Shown here: piece by piece, positions 1 to 8,762 of the stretch
How positions within the stretch are numbered: position 1 is the first letter of the stretch
Layout of the letters: the number at the start of each line of letters is the position of its first letter
Assembly: GCA_020346125.1 (NCBI GenBank)
Contig: CP070774.1
Location: 1,123,745 to 1,158,012, forward strand
Length of the DNA stretch: 34,268 bases
Direction of reading: 5' to 3'
Source of the DNA: Syntrophobacterales bacterium
Lineage (GTDB): Bacteria > Desulfobacterota > BSN033 > WVXP01 > G020346125
Position numbers and translations under genes: made by a program
The notes under the pieces: generated by a model
Databases searched by the model: none
What the model was told of the DNA's origin: nothing
Seen by the model: the letters and a program-made list of their open reading frames with translations, nothing else

Positions 1-3
1 ATC

Positions 4-654
4 ATGGGAAGAAAGAAAGTGGCCGAAAATACTGAAATTGCTCATTTCCGAATTGATGCCCAGGATAAGAAAATCCTTGAACGCCAAGCCAAAAAGATTG
101 GTAAAAAACTAAAATTCTCAGATTTAGCAAGGGATGCCATAAAGGAGTATATTGCAAATTTGCAAAGGGAGGAAGCAATTAACAGGCTCCGGCATGAGTG
201 GAAAGAATTTGTGGAATTATATGATTGTGTAAAGGATTTTGGAGACAAACCCTTTGATTTTATGCTATTGGTCCAAGCCAAGGAAAGAATCAAGGTGCTA
301 TTAGAGTATATTGTGACCGACTTTGAAAACTATCGAAGCGCCTCCCCCCCTAATTTACCCGATTTTTTTCAACCCACCAGCCCCCTGCCCCAAGATGAAG
401 TTTTGAAAGATTTCAACATAATAACCAGAACATTGGCAGAGCAATATAGGAAATCAATCTTTGATGTGTTTCATATACTGCTCAGTTATATTGCTTGGAC
501 CAGAGATTGGAAAAGAGAACTTAAACAATTCATGGATCTATTAAGCGAAGTCGTCAAAAAAATGGAATCATCTATGAAGGCCAAAGAAATTCCCCTTCCC
601 GATATAAATGGAAAGGGGAATGACAATAAATACAAGAAAGGGGGTGATGATTAA
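4..654 (+). CDS. Ribbon-helix-helix-like protein next to an integrase
   Basis: A 216-residue protein that I do not recognise as a named family. Residues about 12-50 have a short strand (AHFRIDAQ) followed by two helices (KKILERQAKKIG, FSDLARDAIKEYI). This fits a CopG/Arc-type ribbon-helix-helix DNA-binding fold. The rest looks mostly helical and charged and ends in a Gly/Lys/Asp-rich tail; no membrane segment or signal peptide is seen. The ATG lies three bases from the window edge, so its ribosome site cannot be judged and a longer start is possible. The next gene on the same strand is a tyrosine recombinase 63 bases away, so an accessory DNA-binding or transfer role within a mobile element is likely but inferred. 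Base composition is more AT-rich than in the genes to the right. Confidence 0.7.
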   Translation: MGRKKVAENTEIAHFRIDAQDKKILERQAKKIGKKLKFSDLARDAIKEYIANLQREEAINRLRHEWKEFVELYDCVKDFGDKPFDFMLLVQAKERIKVLLEYIVTDFENYRSASPPNLPDFFQPTSPLPQDEVLKDFNIITRTLAEQYRKSIFDVFHILLSYIAWTRDWKRELKQFMDLLSEVVKKMESSMKAKEIPLPDINGKGNDNKYKKGGDD

Positions 655-661
655 TTTACGT

Positions 662-698
662 GAGGCCTTTATATTCGGCCTCTAATAAGACTTTTTGA
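662..698 (+). terminator. Short hairpin between the element genes
   Basis: GAGGCC (662-667) pairs with GGCCTC (677-682) around a 9-base loop. A run of five T follows after a 10-base gap, so this is a weak terminator or attenuator. It sits between the ribbon-helix-helix gene and the integrase and would reduce read-through into the integrase. Confidence 0.35.
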
Positions 699-717
699 GG
701 AAAGGAGGAAATACTCT

Positions 718-1851
718 ATGGGAATCTATTCAGTTGTAAACCCAAGCGGCAAAAGGCGTTACGGCATTAGCTATTCTTACTTTGATGAGAATGGCGAAAA
801 GAAATGGAAGCGAAAAATCATTGGTACAAAGAAGGATGCCGAGGCCGAGCAAGAAAAGATTAAAAGGGGGGATTTACTACGAGGCATTTTCGCTGATCTA
901 ACTCGGCAAAAAATCCCCAGCATGAACCAAATGTGCGATCAATTTTGGAAAGGATATGGAAAGGAATTGAAGGCTGTTTCAACTACCAAATCATTCCTTA
1001 AAGCCTTCAAAAAGCAATGGGGGGATAGATCCATTAATGAAATTGACCGGGCAACGGTTAGTGCCTATGCAAAGAAATTACTTGATAATGGCAGGGCGAT
1101 AGGTACGGTAAGAAGGCAACTAGGGCTATTGCGATTTATCTACGCCTGGACTGCACAGCAACTAAATATTGAACTCGAAAACCCAGCTGAAAAGGTTCTG
1201 AAATTTCTTTCCCCTGAGGTTAGACGCAAACTCAGGAATGAAACCAACCAACGGATACTCCAATATTTCACGGAAGATGAATTTAGGCGAATGGTTGAGG
1301 TTTGTAATGATGATGAGCGAAGGGTAATCTTGTGGGCCTATCTCAGTTTGATGCGAAAATCCGAAATTCTCAATGCTCGTTGGGAAGATATAGACCAAGA
1401 TAGGAAAGTCTTGCGTATTCCTTTCACTAAAACTGAAATTCCACGGGAAATCCCTTTCAGGGGAGAATTACACAATATCCTGGATGAATTGGGATGGAAG
1501 GATGCAGGCCCCATCTTTAAGAGGGTTTGGTTATTTAGGCCGGAGGGATTCTACAGGTTGTTAAAAAAAGCTGGCATCGAGAAAGCACCGCAAAAGGGAT
1601 TTCATCGCCTAAGGCACAGCGGAGCAACACACCTTCTAAAAATAGGAGTAAATCCGTTGGTTGTGCAAAAAATTGGAGGGTGGACCGACCCAAAGATTTT
1701 GTTTCAAACTTATGCACACCTTGGACAGAATATTGGCGATAAGGCAGCCGCCATTGAAGCCCTCGGAAATTACTCATTGCAGATTTTATACAGATCCTCA
1801 GAAGAGCCAATCACGCAACCCACCGAAATTACAAGTCCTTTCCCCTCATGA
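718..1851 (+). CDS. Tyrosine recombinase / phage-type integrase
   Basis: 377 residues. It catalyses site-specific strand exchange through a covalent 3'-phosphotyrosine. Residues about 1-60 resemble an arm-type DNA-binding domain, about 70-165 a helical core-binding domain, and about 180-345 the catalytic domain. The catalytic set is complete: R213 (LMRKSE), hairpin K238 (FTKTE), H296 and R299 (HRLRH), W322 in the His/Trp position (GGW), and nucleophile Y332 (TYAHL). The start follows AAGGAGG nine bases upstream. The 3' end overlaps the convergent DHH gene by six bases, so the element probably integrated at or within the 3' end of that gene. The residues after Y332 form a tail of about 45 residues ending in a proline/threonine-rich stretch. 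The function is certain; the att site is not. Confidence 0.95.
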   Translation: MGIYSVVNPSGKRRYGISYSYFDENGEKKWKRKIIGTKKDAEAEQEKIKRGDLLRGIFADLTRQKIPSMNQMCDQFWKGYGKELKAVSTTKSFLKAFKKQWGDRSINEIDRATVSAYAKKLLDNGRAIGTVRRQLGLLRFIYAWTAQQLNIELENPAEKVLKFLSPEVRRKLRNETNQRILQYFTEDEFRRMVEVCNDDERRVILWAYLSLMRKSEILNARWEDIDQDRKVLRIPFTKTEIPREIPFRGELHNILDELGWKDAGPIFKRVWLFRPEGFYRLLKKAGIEKAPQKGFHRLRHSGATHLLKIGVNPLVVQKIGGWTDPKILFQTYAHLGQNIGDKAAAIEALGNYSLQILYRSSEEPITQPTEITSPFPS

Positions 1852-2841
1852 CTGCTGTTCCCATAACCGGAAGATCCCGTTGATGATCTCCCCTTTTTTC
1901 TTCAGCATCTCCGCCTTGGAGGTACAATAGGCCGTTCCCCCCGCCGCTCCTCTATGGCCATCGCCGAGATTGAGGGACCTCATGATCTCCCCCACGTCCT
2001 TTTCATACTCCTTCGTATTGATGTTGAGCGAAAGGGATAAGGAGAAGCTGAGATGGTTGGTCTTTACGCCCCTATCATGGAGGTTATGGACTTCCAGTAC
2101 CGAAAGCACCTCGGGAAAAATGAGGTAGGCCAAGTTCTTGACGATATCAGGTCTCCGCTTGTAACGGGTCAAATCGAGGATAACCATTTCCCTATTTCGG
2201 TCCGACGGCAAAAAGTGAGCAGATTCCTGAATGATTTCGCTCATCCTTAGCTCTTCCTGAGCATACCGATCGAATCGCTTCCTGACCTCGGGAAGGAGGG
2301 CGACTTTTTCCAATGGATGATCTCGAATTTGAAAAACCAAATTTCTCATATAGGCATTTCGCTCCCTCAATGATGGGTCGCTGATCTTTAGGGTCCTGTC
2401 AATGATCCTTCCCGGCGTTTCCCTCCTCCACTCCTCGATGGAGGAATAATTGAAACTATCGATGATATCCGCCTCCGCCACAGTCTCCTCGTACCAAGAT
2501 GGAAAGGTAACTCCTTGGCCGAAAAAATCGAATACTACCCGAGCACAGCTCGGCTTTAGATCGAACCGTCCTGGCAAACCGGAGGGGTCGATATTGCGAT
2601 ACTCCAACGCCTGATAATTCCCCTCGTGGTGGTCAAACCACAGACCGCATTCAAGTGGATACGGCAGGTCGCATACCACATCGGCCCCGGTAATACTGAC
2701 GAGGGTTCGTTCGATGCTCGAAGGACCCGTAAAGATAACTTTGTCCACATGTAATACAAAGGAGCAGAGAGAAGCGCTTACGATTCCATCGAAATCGTTA
2801 TGGGTGACAATCTTCTCATACTGTCGATGCAACTGTTTCAA
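1846..2841 (-). CDS. DHH-family phosphoesterase
   Basis: 331 residues of the DHH/DHHA1 superfamily, metal-dependent hydrolases of phosphodiesters or phosphoanhydrides (nanoRNase, exopolyphosphatase, RecJ relatives). Metal-ligand motifs are visible: HNDFDG with D16 and D18, D58 in CDLPYP, and the signature D70-H71-H72 in WFDHH. The glycine-rich GDGHRGAAGG near residue 300 matches the substrate-binding DHHA1 part. The start is a TTG with AGAGGA six bases upstream; no ATG/GTG/TTG start lies between it and the preceding in-frame stop. The gene lies behind the rpsA terminator, so it should have its own promoter, which I could not place. Its 3' end overlaps the integrase. The exact substrate cannot be assigned. 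Confidence 0.85.
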   Translation of the reverse strand: MKQLHRQYEKIVTHNDFDGIVSASLCSFVLHVDKVIFTGPSSIERTLVSITGADVVCDLPYPLECGLWFDHHEGNYQALEYRNIDPSGLPGRFDLKPSCARVVFDFFGQGVTFPSWYEETVAEADIIDSFNYSSIEEWRRETPGRIIDRTLKISDPSLRERNAYMRNLVFQIRDHPLEKVALLPEVRKRFDRYAQEELRMSEIIQESAHFLPSDRNREMVILDLTRYKRRPDIVKNLAYLIFPEVLSVLEVHNLHDRGVKTNHLSFSLSLSLNINTKEYEKDVGEIMRSLNLGDGHRGAAGGTAYCTSKAEMLKKKGEIINGIFRLWEQQS

Positions 2842-2954
2842 GAATATCCTCTGTAAAGGGTCGCCTCTCTCAGTCCCGAATCCGTCATTTTCATAAAACC
2901 GATACGCAAGGGAAAAATCGGATGCCCAGATAAAATTTCATTCAGCCCTCGCGT

Positions 2955-2991
2955 AAAAAGGGGCTATGATTTCGTCTTCCTCATAGCCCCT
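2955..2991 (-). terminator. Intrinsic terminator of the cmk-ispH-rpsA operon
   Basis: On the - strand AGGGGCTATGA pairs with TCATAGCCCCT (11 perfect base pairs, 11-base loop) and TTTTT follows. It lies about 35 bases after the rpsA stop codon and separates this operon from the DHH gene. Confidence 0.9.
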
Positions 2992-3024
2992 CACTAGGCC
3001 ACACTGTAATGGGGGTGATATGTC

Positions 3025-4869
3025 TTACGCTTCCCCCTGAGTCCCTTGATTGGAAGGCGTTTCGTCCACATCAATGGTGGGCCCTTCTGCCTCCTGTCCC
3101 TTATCTTTCTCCTCCTTTTTGGCCTTCTTCTCCATCTCTTCCTGGATCAACCGTCCAAGGCTTGGAGTTGCTGATTTCTGGGCGGCCATGTACTTCTCGA
3201 CTTCTTCCTTTTCATCCTTCTCCTTTAAACTCTTCACGCTCAGGCCGATTTTTCGCTCCTTGGAATCTACGTTGATCACCATGGCAGAAACCGGCTCACC
3301 CACCTCTACCACATCTGAGGCATTTTCCACCTTCTCCTTGCTCAGCTCAGAGACATGGATCAGGCCCTCGATACCATCCTCCAGCTGTATAAACACCCCG
3401 AAATCGGTGATATTGGTGACCTTCCCCTCCACCCGGTCACCAATATGGTACCGTTTCGGAATCTCCTCCCATGGATCCTCGGTAAGCTGCTTAATCCCCA
3501 AGGAAAACCTCTCGTTCTCCCGATCGATATTGAGGACAACCGCCTCAATCTCCTGGCCTTTTTCATACATCTCTGCGGGATCCTTAACCTTCTTCGCCCA
3601 TGACATCTCCGAGATATGAATTAGGCCATCAATGCCCTCATCGAAGCCGACAAATACCCCGAAGTCGGTAATAGTCTTCACCTTTCCCTTCACCCTAGTT
3701 CCCACCGGGTATTTTTCCTCAATGAGTGCCCAGGGATTGGGTTCAACCTGTCTCATGCCCAGGGAAATCCTCTTCTTCGGCACATCCACATCCAAAACGA
3801 CGGCTTCGATAATATCCCCCACATCCACTACCTGTGAGGGGTGTTTTATCTTTTTGGTCCAGGACATCTCCGAGATATGGACGAGCCCTTCGACTCCCTC
3901 TCCCAGTTCAACGAATGCGCCATAATCAGTTATGCTTACCACCCTTCCCTCCACCTGGGAATCCAAGGGGTACTTCTCCTTGACCTCCTCCCAGGGATCC
4001 GGGGAAATCTGCTTCAGTCCCAGGGAAACCCTTTCCCTTTCCCTATCAAAATTCAACACCTTGACTTTTATCCTCTCGCCTACTGAAAGCTTTTCGCTGG
4101 GATGATTGATCCTTCCCCATGAAATGTCCGTGATATGGAGGAGTCCATCGATTCCTCCCAAATCTACGAAGGCTCCGTAATCGGTGATGTTCTTGACCAC
4201 ACCCTCAAGGATTTCTCCCTCTCTTAAATGCTTGAGGGTCTCCCCCCTCAATACCTTCCTCTCTTCTTCCAAGAGAGCCCGACGGGATAATACGATGTTA
4301 CTCCGCTTCTTATTAAACTTGATGACCCTAAATTTAAATCGTTTTCCAATGAACTTGTCCAAATTCCGGACCGGGCGTATATCGACTTGGGAACCGGGGA
4401 GAAATGCATTGATGCCAATATCTACGGTCAATCCGCCCTTTATCCTGGAGGTAATCGTGCCGTCGACAATCTCTCCCTCTCTGAAGGCCTTGCTGACACT
4501 TCTCCATGCCTTGAGCTTATCCGCCTTTTCCTTAGAAAGCGTGATCAAACCATCATCGTCCTCCTTTTTTTCCAAGAGCACATCTATTTCATCGTCTACC
4601 CCAACACCGACATCCCCGTCCTGATCCCTGAACTCTGAGATCGGTATTTGGCCCTCCGATTTATAACCGATATCGACGGTCACATATTCATCGTCAACGG
4701 CCATTACAACCCCTTTAAGGATATCGCCCTCTTCAATGGTCCTCAAGGATGCCTCATAAAGCTTCTTGAAGTCTTCGACCTCTGCTCCCGCATCCTCTCC
4801 CCCAAGGCGATTATCCCCTTCGGGGTCCTCGCTGACTTCCTTATTATCTCGCCTTTCCTTCTCCTCCAT
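3025..4869 (-). CDS. rpsA: 30S ribosomal protein S1
   Basis: 614 residues. S1 binds mRNA and helps place it on the 30S subunit. Six S1 OB-fold repeats are visible at about residues 48-115, 132-198, 217-287, 303-372, 390-459 and 477-546. The last four carry the typical ITDYGAF/ITDFGVF and G(L)xHI(S/T) signatures. The N-terminal 40 residues and the C-terminal 65 are acidic or charged linkers. The start is set at 4869 because GAGGGGG lies 11 bases upstream. The ATG at 4923 would add 18 residues and has no such site. Order on the transcript is cmk, ispH, rpsA, followed by a strong terminator. The length is slightly above the roughly 560 residues of the E. coli protein. Confidence 0.97.
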   Translation of the reverse strand: MEEKERRDNKEVSEDPEGDNRLGGEDAGAEVEDFKKLYEASLRTIEEGDILKGVVMAVDDEYVTVDIGYKSEGQIPISEFRDQDGDVGVGVDDEIDVLLEKKEDDDGLITLSKEKADKLKAWRSVSKAFREGEIVDGTITSRIKGGLTVDIGINAFLPGSQVDIRPVRNLDKFIGKRFKFRVIKFNKKRSNIVLSRRALLEEERKVLRGETLKHLREGEILEGVVKNITDYGAFVDLGGIDGLLHITDISWGRINHPSEKLSVGERIKVKVLNFDRERERVSLGLKQISPDPWEEVKEKYPLDSQVEGRVVSITDYGAFVELGEGVEGLVHISEMSWTKKIKHPSQVVDVGDIIEAVVLDVDVPKKRISLGMRQVEPNPWALIEEKYPVGTRVKGKVKTITDFGVFVGFDEGIDGLIHISEMSWAKKVKDPAEMYEKGQEIEAVVLNIDRENERFSLGIKQLTEDPWEEIPKRYHIGDRVEGKVTNITDFGVFIQLEDGIEGLIHVSELSKEKVENASDVVEVGEPVSAMVINVDSKERKIGLSVKSLKEKDEKEEVEKYMAAQKSATPSLGRLIQEEMEKKAKKEEKDKGQEAEGPTIDVDETPSNQGTQGEA

Positions 4870-4962
4870 TAAATTGTAAACCCCCTCGAAGAAAGTTTTC
4901 AAAAATTTCGGATATAATAGCACACTATCCCAAGAAACACAAACCTTTTAAGCCCCTCATGT

Positions 4963-5811
4963 TCATGAATCTTGCGATACAATGCAACGCATTCCTTCAA
5001 CGATCTCCTCGATGACCCAGTTCGGTGTGGAAGCCCCGCCAACTACCCCAATCCTCAGCTTCCCCTTAAACCAGAGTGGATTCAATTCCTCAATCCCTTC
5101 GACATGGTGCGTATCACTCAGAATCCCTCGGCAGATCTCCGCCAACCTTTTTGTGTTGGCACTCTTGTGTCCCCCTATGACGATCATGCAGTCGACCTTG
5201 TGAGCAAAATCGAGGGCCTCCCTTTGGCGCAAGGCCGTGGCATCACAGATGGTATTATATACCCTGATTTCTCCTGCCTTTTCCAGGCAGACAGCCACAA
5301 TCGCACGAAAATTTTCCAGGGACTGTGTTGTTTGAGCCACCACACCAACTTTCCTCCCTCCCGCCAAATCCGCTAATTCCCTGGGGGAGCTCACCACCAT
5401 GGCTTGGCCCTCGACATAGCTCTTGAGGCCCTCCACTTCCGGATGTGATTGATCCCCCACAACGATAACCAAATACCCCTTCCGGCTCAACATTCCGGCA
5501 AATTTATGTGTCCTTTTGACGAACGGGCACGTGGCATCGACGATTCGGAGCCCCTTCTGCCTTGCCCTCTCAGCCAAATGAAAGGGAACACCATGGGATC
5601 GAAAGATGACTGTCCCTTTAGCAATATCCTCTATTTCCTCCTTAACGATGACTCCCGCTTCCTTCAACTGATCGACCACCTGAGGATTGTGAATAAGAGG
5701 CCCTATGGTATACACGTGATTCCGGTATTTTCGGGCCGCCTTGAAGGCCATATCAATGGCCCTCTTAACACCAAAACAAACACCGGCATGCTTTGCAATG
5801 ATCACTTCCAA
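4963..5811 (-). CDS. ispH: 4-hydroxy-3-methylbut-2-enyl diphosphate reductase
   Basis: 282 residues. IspH is the last enzyme of the MEP isoprenoid pathway and reduces HMBPP to IPP and DMAPP with a [4Fe-4S] cluster. The three cluster cysteines are C12 (GVCFGVKRA), C95 (DATCPFV) and C189 (NTICDAT). The catalytic Glu region HPEVEG (residues 123-128) and the diphosphate-binding GGHKSANT motif are present. The start is a TTG preceded by GGGGGT eight bases upstream; the nearby ATG is out of frame. It is 37 bases behind cmk and 93 bases before rpsA. With two dxs genes in the same window, both the first and last steps of the MEP pathway are encoded here. Confidence 0.97.
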   Translation of the reverse strand: MEVIIAKHAGVCFGVKRAIDMAFKAARKYRNHVYTIGPLIHNPQVVDQLKEAGVIVKEEIEDIAKGTVIFRSHGVPFHLAERARQKGLRIVDATCPFVKRTHKFAGMLSRKGYLVIVVGDQSHPEVEGLKSYVEGQAMVVSSPRELADLAGGRKVGVVAQTTQSLENFRAIVAVCLEKAGEIRVYNTICDATALRQREALDFAHKVDCMIVIGGHKSANTKRLAEICRGILSDTHHVEGIEELNPLWFKGKLRIGVVGGASTPNWVIEEIVEGMRCIVSQDS

Positions 5812-5847
5812 ATGGAGTTACCCCCGATAATCATGAAATGAGGTATT

Positions 5848-6543
5848 TTATTTTTGGCAATTCCCCCCTTGAGAAATTCGGCGGCGTGCCTCCTCGAGCA
5901 TCTTCTCCACCACCCCATCGATAGTCATATGGGTGGAATCGATCACCAGGGCGTCCTCGGCCTTGTGGAGCGGGGATAATTTTCTCCTCCGGTCCCTCTG
6001 ATCCCTTCCCTTCATCTCGGCAACGGTTTCTTCAAGGCTCACCCGTATTCCCTTTTCCATGAGTTCCTCAAACCTCCTCTTTCCCCTCTCCTCGGGCTTG
6101 GAATCGAGAAAAAATTTCAATTCCGCCTCTGTAAAGACCACCGTTCCAATATCCCTTCCTTCCGCCACAACCCCACCACCCGCTCCCATCCTCCTCTGCA
6201 TTTCAACCAAGATGTCCCTCACGGCCTTTTTGCTGGAAATCTCCGAAGCCAATGCGCTGATTTCGGGTTTCCGGATGGCCTCGCTCACGTCCTTGCCGTT
6301 ACAAAAGGTTTTTATTTCATTCCCATCGTGGACGAATACAATTTCCATTCCCGCACATACCCTGGCCAGCTTGTCCTCGTCATCACTATCTATGGAAAGC
6401 TCTTTTGCCTTAAGGGCCGCCACTCTATACATGGCCCCCGTATCAAGGTAACGATATCCAAGCCTTTTCGCCAAGCGCCTTCCCACGGTGCTCTTTCCCG
6501 ATGCCGATGGCCCATCAATGGCGATAACGATTTTCCTCGTCAT
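5848..6543 (-). CDS. cmk: Cytidylate kinase
   Basis: 231 residues. It phosphorylates CMP and dCMP with ATP in nucleotide salvage. The P-loop is GPSASGKS (residues 11-18), followed by DTGAMYR, which contacts the acceptor base, and a DRRRKLSPLHKA segment that fits the lid/substrate region near the C terminus. The start at 6543 is chosen because it begins directly at the P-loop strand and has GGGGAG just upstream; the 38-residue upstream extension does not look like cmk. First gene of the cmk-ispH-rpsA unit, with a promoter at 6587-6615. Confidence 0.96.
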   Translation of the reverse strand: MTRKIVIAIDGPSASGKSTVGRRLAKRLGYRYLDTGAMYRVAALKAKELSIDSDDEDKLARVCAGMEIVFVHDGNEIKTFCNGKDVSEAIRKPEISALASEISSKKAVRDILVEMQRRMGAGGGVVAEGRDIGTVVFTEAELKFFLDSKPEERGKRRFEELMEKGIRVSLEETVAEMKGRDQRDRRRKLSPLHKAEDALVIDSTHMTIDGVVEKMLEEARRRISQGGNCQK

Positions 6544-6586
6544 ATCGCTCCCCGCAAACCTCGGGACACTCCCTGAAACCCCAAAA

Positions 6587-6615
6587 CTCATAACAATTGC
6601 TATCTGGAATGTCAA
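6587..6615 (-). promoter_or_regulatory. Sigma-70-type promoter for cmk-ispH-rpsA
   Basis: - strand TTGACA (6615-6610), a 17-base spacer, then TATGAG (6592-6587). The -35 is perfect and the -10 is weak. Expected transcription start is near 6580, giving a leader of about 37 bases. The rest of the gap to the next gene (6616-6812) shows no gene or strong hairpin. Confidence 0.55.
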
Positions 6616-6812
6616 GGCGAACCGAGAGTAAAAGGCGGCTAGGACCCAAAAACGCAAAATGGAGAAGTTGGTCCACCCTTGGAAAAAGCAATTGGTCCCT
6701 TTAAAGGAAGCTCAATAAGTGATCGTTTTTAGGAGGAAAAGGTGGCAGAGAGAGGGAAGTAATAAGGGGATCCTCATTTCACCTGGCGTCACATAGCGGG
6801 TCCCCCATTTCC

Positions 6813-7310
6813 CTACATTTTATATTTCCCGAAGTCCTCGGGGGAAAGATCCTTGAGGATGTCCTCCAATTTTTCATCGGTTACCCCCTCACCTTCTTCC
6901 CGTTGAGTCAAATCGACCTTTCTCGACTTTTCGATAACCTGTTGATGAACGAAGATGGGAGATTTCGTCCTCAAGGCAATGGCAATGGCATCACTGGGGC
7001 GAGCATCGATAGCAAGATCCATTCCGTTCCAGTTCAAATGGATAATCGCGTAGAAGGTATTATTCCGGAGGTCGTTCACCTCGACTTTTGATACTACCGC
7101 GTCCAGGTGATCCAAAATGCTCTTCATTAGATCATGGGTCATGGGCCTGGCGAGCTTGATACTTTCCAGCTGGGTGGCGATGGAACTTGCCTCCAACAAT
7201 CCAATCCAGATGGGAATTACATCCTGGTTCTCCTTGTCCTTCAGGAGCACGATAGGCGTGTGGGTAATTGGGTCGATGCTCAAACCTGAAACCCTTACCT
7301 CATTTAGCAT
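6813..7310 (-). CDS. Bifunctional nuclease family (DUF151) protein
   Basis: 165 residues. The BFN/DUF151 domain covers residues about 1-130, with the family hallmarks IPIWIGLLEA near residue 35, the R-P-T/M-x-H-D-L segment (ARPMTHDL) and the DARPSDAIAIALR motif near 103. Members have been reported as nucleases, but the role in this lineage is unproven. The C-terminal 30 residues are acidic. GGAGG precedes the ATG. It starts 13 bases after the miaB stop; adjacency to miaB recurs in related bacteria, from general knowledge. No terminator is evident after it. Confidence 0.9.
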   Translation of the reverse strand: MLNEVRVSGLSIDPITHTPIVLLKDKENQDVIPIWIGLLEASSIATQLESIKLARPMTHDLMKSILDHLDAVVSKVEVNDLRNNTFYAIIHLNWNGMDLAIDARPSDAIAIALRTKSPIFVHQQVIEKSRKVDLTQREEGEGVTDEKLEDILKDLSPEDFGKYKM

Positions 7311-7323
7311 GATCTCCTCCCCT

Positions 7324-8649
7324 TCAAATGATCTTTCCTCTCAAGGAATTCGCGTATCCCTCCTCTATCCTCACCTTCACCAGTTGACCTATCAAATCAG
7401 GGTTTCCATTTAAATTGACCACCTTATTCGAACTCGTCCTCCCGGTTATCTCCTCTTCCCCCCACTTGCTCAGCCCCTCAACCAATATCTCCTCATATCG
7501 CCCCTCAAGGGCTTGATTCCTCTTCAGGGTGATTCCCTTCTGCAATTCCTGGAGAACCTGCAAGCGATGGCTTTTGGTGGATTCACCGATTTGGTCGAGA
7601 AGATGGGCAGCCCTTGTCCCCTTCCTGGGCGAATATTTGAAGGAAAATAGGTTATCGAATTGAACCCTTTGGATGAGGTCGAGGGTGTCGTGAAATTCCC
7701 GCTCACCTTCCCCGGGGAAACCCACCATTACATCAGCAGTAATCCCAATCTCTGGACAGACTTTCCTCAGTTGCTCTGCTTTCTCCATATACTGCTTTCG
7801 AGTGTAGCCCCTGTTCATCCTCTCGAGGACCCTATCCGAACCGGATTGGAAGGGCAAATGAATGTGTTTGCAGACCTTTTCTAACTTCCCAAAGGCCATG
7901 ATAAGCTCTTCTGAGATATCCTTCGGGTGGGAGGTGGTAAATCGAATCCTCCAAATTCCCTGGATTTCATTAATATGAGCCAAGAGCTGGGGAAAGGTGA
8001 ATCCGCCGGAGAGGTCTTTCCCGTAGGAATTGACGTTTTGCCCAAGCAGGGTAACCTCCCTTATGCCCCTTTTCGATAATGCCTTGATCTCTCCAAGGAT
8101 GTTCTCGCTGGGCCTACTCTTCTCCCTGCCCCTTACGTAGGGAACGATGCAGAAGGAACAAAAGTTTTCACATCCTTGTATGATGGTTACGTAGGACTTC
8201 ACCTTTTCACCATCCAAGGGAATCGGAGAGATATCCAGGGATCTCACCTCATCGTAGAATTCCACGGCACACATCGGCCTCCTCGAGGCCTGGACATCGC
8301 GTATGAGATCAGGTAGCCTATGGAGGTTGTGTGTTCCGAATACCAAATCCAAATACCCGATGCGATCGAGTAGCCGCTCGCCCTCTTGCTGGGCAACACA
8401 CCCGCCTACCCCGATAATCAGATGGTGGTTTTTCTCCTTGAGCCTCTCTAGCCTTCCCAGAGCACTATAGACCTTCTGCTCTGGTTTTGCCCTGACACTA
8501 CAGGTGTTGAGCAGGATGATGTCGGCCCGATGAATATCTTCAGTGGGCCTATAATTGTGCTCTGCTAAAATGCTCAGCATCTTTTCGGAATCATGTACGT
8601 TCATCTGGCAGCCGAAGGTCTTGAGGTAAACGAATTTTCCGTTGGGCAT
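7324..8649 (-). CDS. miaB: tRNA-2-methylthio-N6-dimethylallyladenosine synthase
   Basis: 441 residues, a typical length. MiaB methylthiolates i6A37 in tRNAs that read U-starting codons. The N-terminal UPF0004 domain has the three auxiliary-cluster cysteines C14, C50 and C84. The radical-SAM domain has C160-x3-C164-x2-C167 (CENFCSFC), and the C-terminal TRAM domain (about 375-441) binds tRNA. The motif set fits MiaB rather than RimO or MtaB, though the subtype call is by overall pattern. It follows the FBP aldolase/phosphatase gene by 113 bases and runs directly into the DUF151 gene. Confidence 0.95.
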   Translation of the reverse strand: MPNGKFVYLKTFGCQMNVHDSEKMLSILAEHNYRPTEDIHRADIILLNTCSVRAKPEQKVYSALGRLERLKEKNHHLIIGVGGCVAQQEGERLLDRIGYLDLVFGTHNLHRLPDLIRDVQASRRPMCAVEFYDEVRSLDISPIPLDGEKVKSYVTIIQGCENFCSFCIVPYVRGREKSRPSENILGEIKALSKRGIREVTLLGQNVNSYGKDLSGGFTFPQLLAHINEIQGIWRIRFTTSHPKDISEELIMAFGKLEKVCKHIHLPFQSGSDRVLERMNRGYTRKQYMEKAEQLRKVCPEIGITADVMVGFPGEGEREFHDTLDLIQRVQFDNLFSFKYSPRKGTRAAHLLDQIGESTKSHRLQVLQELQKGITLKRNQALEGRYEEILVEGLSKWGEEEITGRTSSNKVVNLNGNPDLIGQLVKVRIEEGYANSLRGKII

Positions 8650-8762
8650 TGTTAAACCCTTTGATCCAGGGGATCAGAAATAGTCCGGATCTCATCATAG
8701 ACCGCTTTGGAACTCAATGTCAAGGTCTCCATAAGGGGGCCTGTGCACCTGTTTCCAAACCT

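Noticed and set aside
2842-2935. Coding-like stretch upstream of the DHH TTG start (AYRFYENDGF, GNAT-like) and a short ATG frame with LREATLYR
   Set aside because: Both are too short, lack ribosome sites or a usable start, and overlap each other; chance resemblance cannot be excluded.
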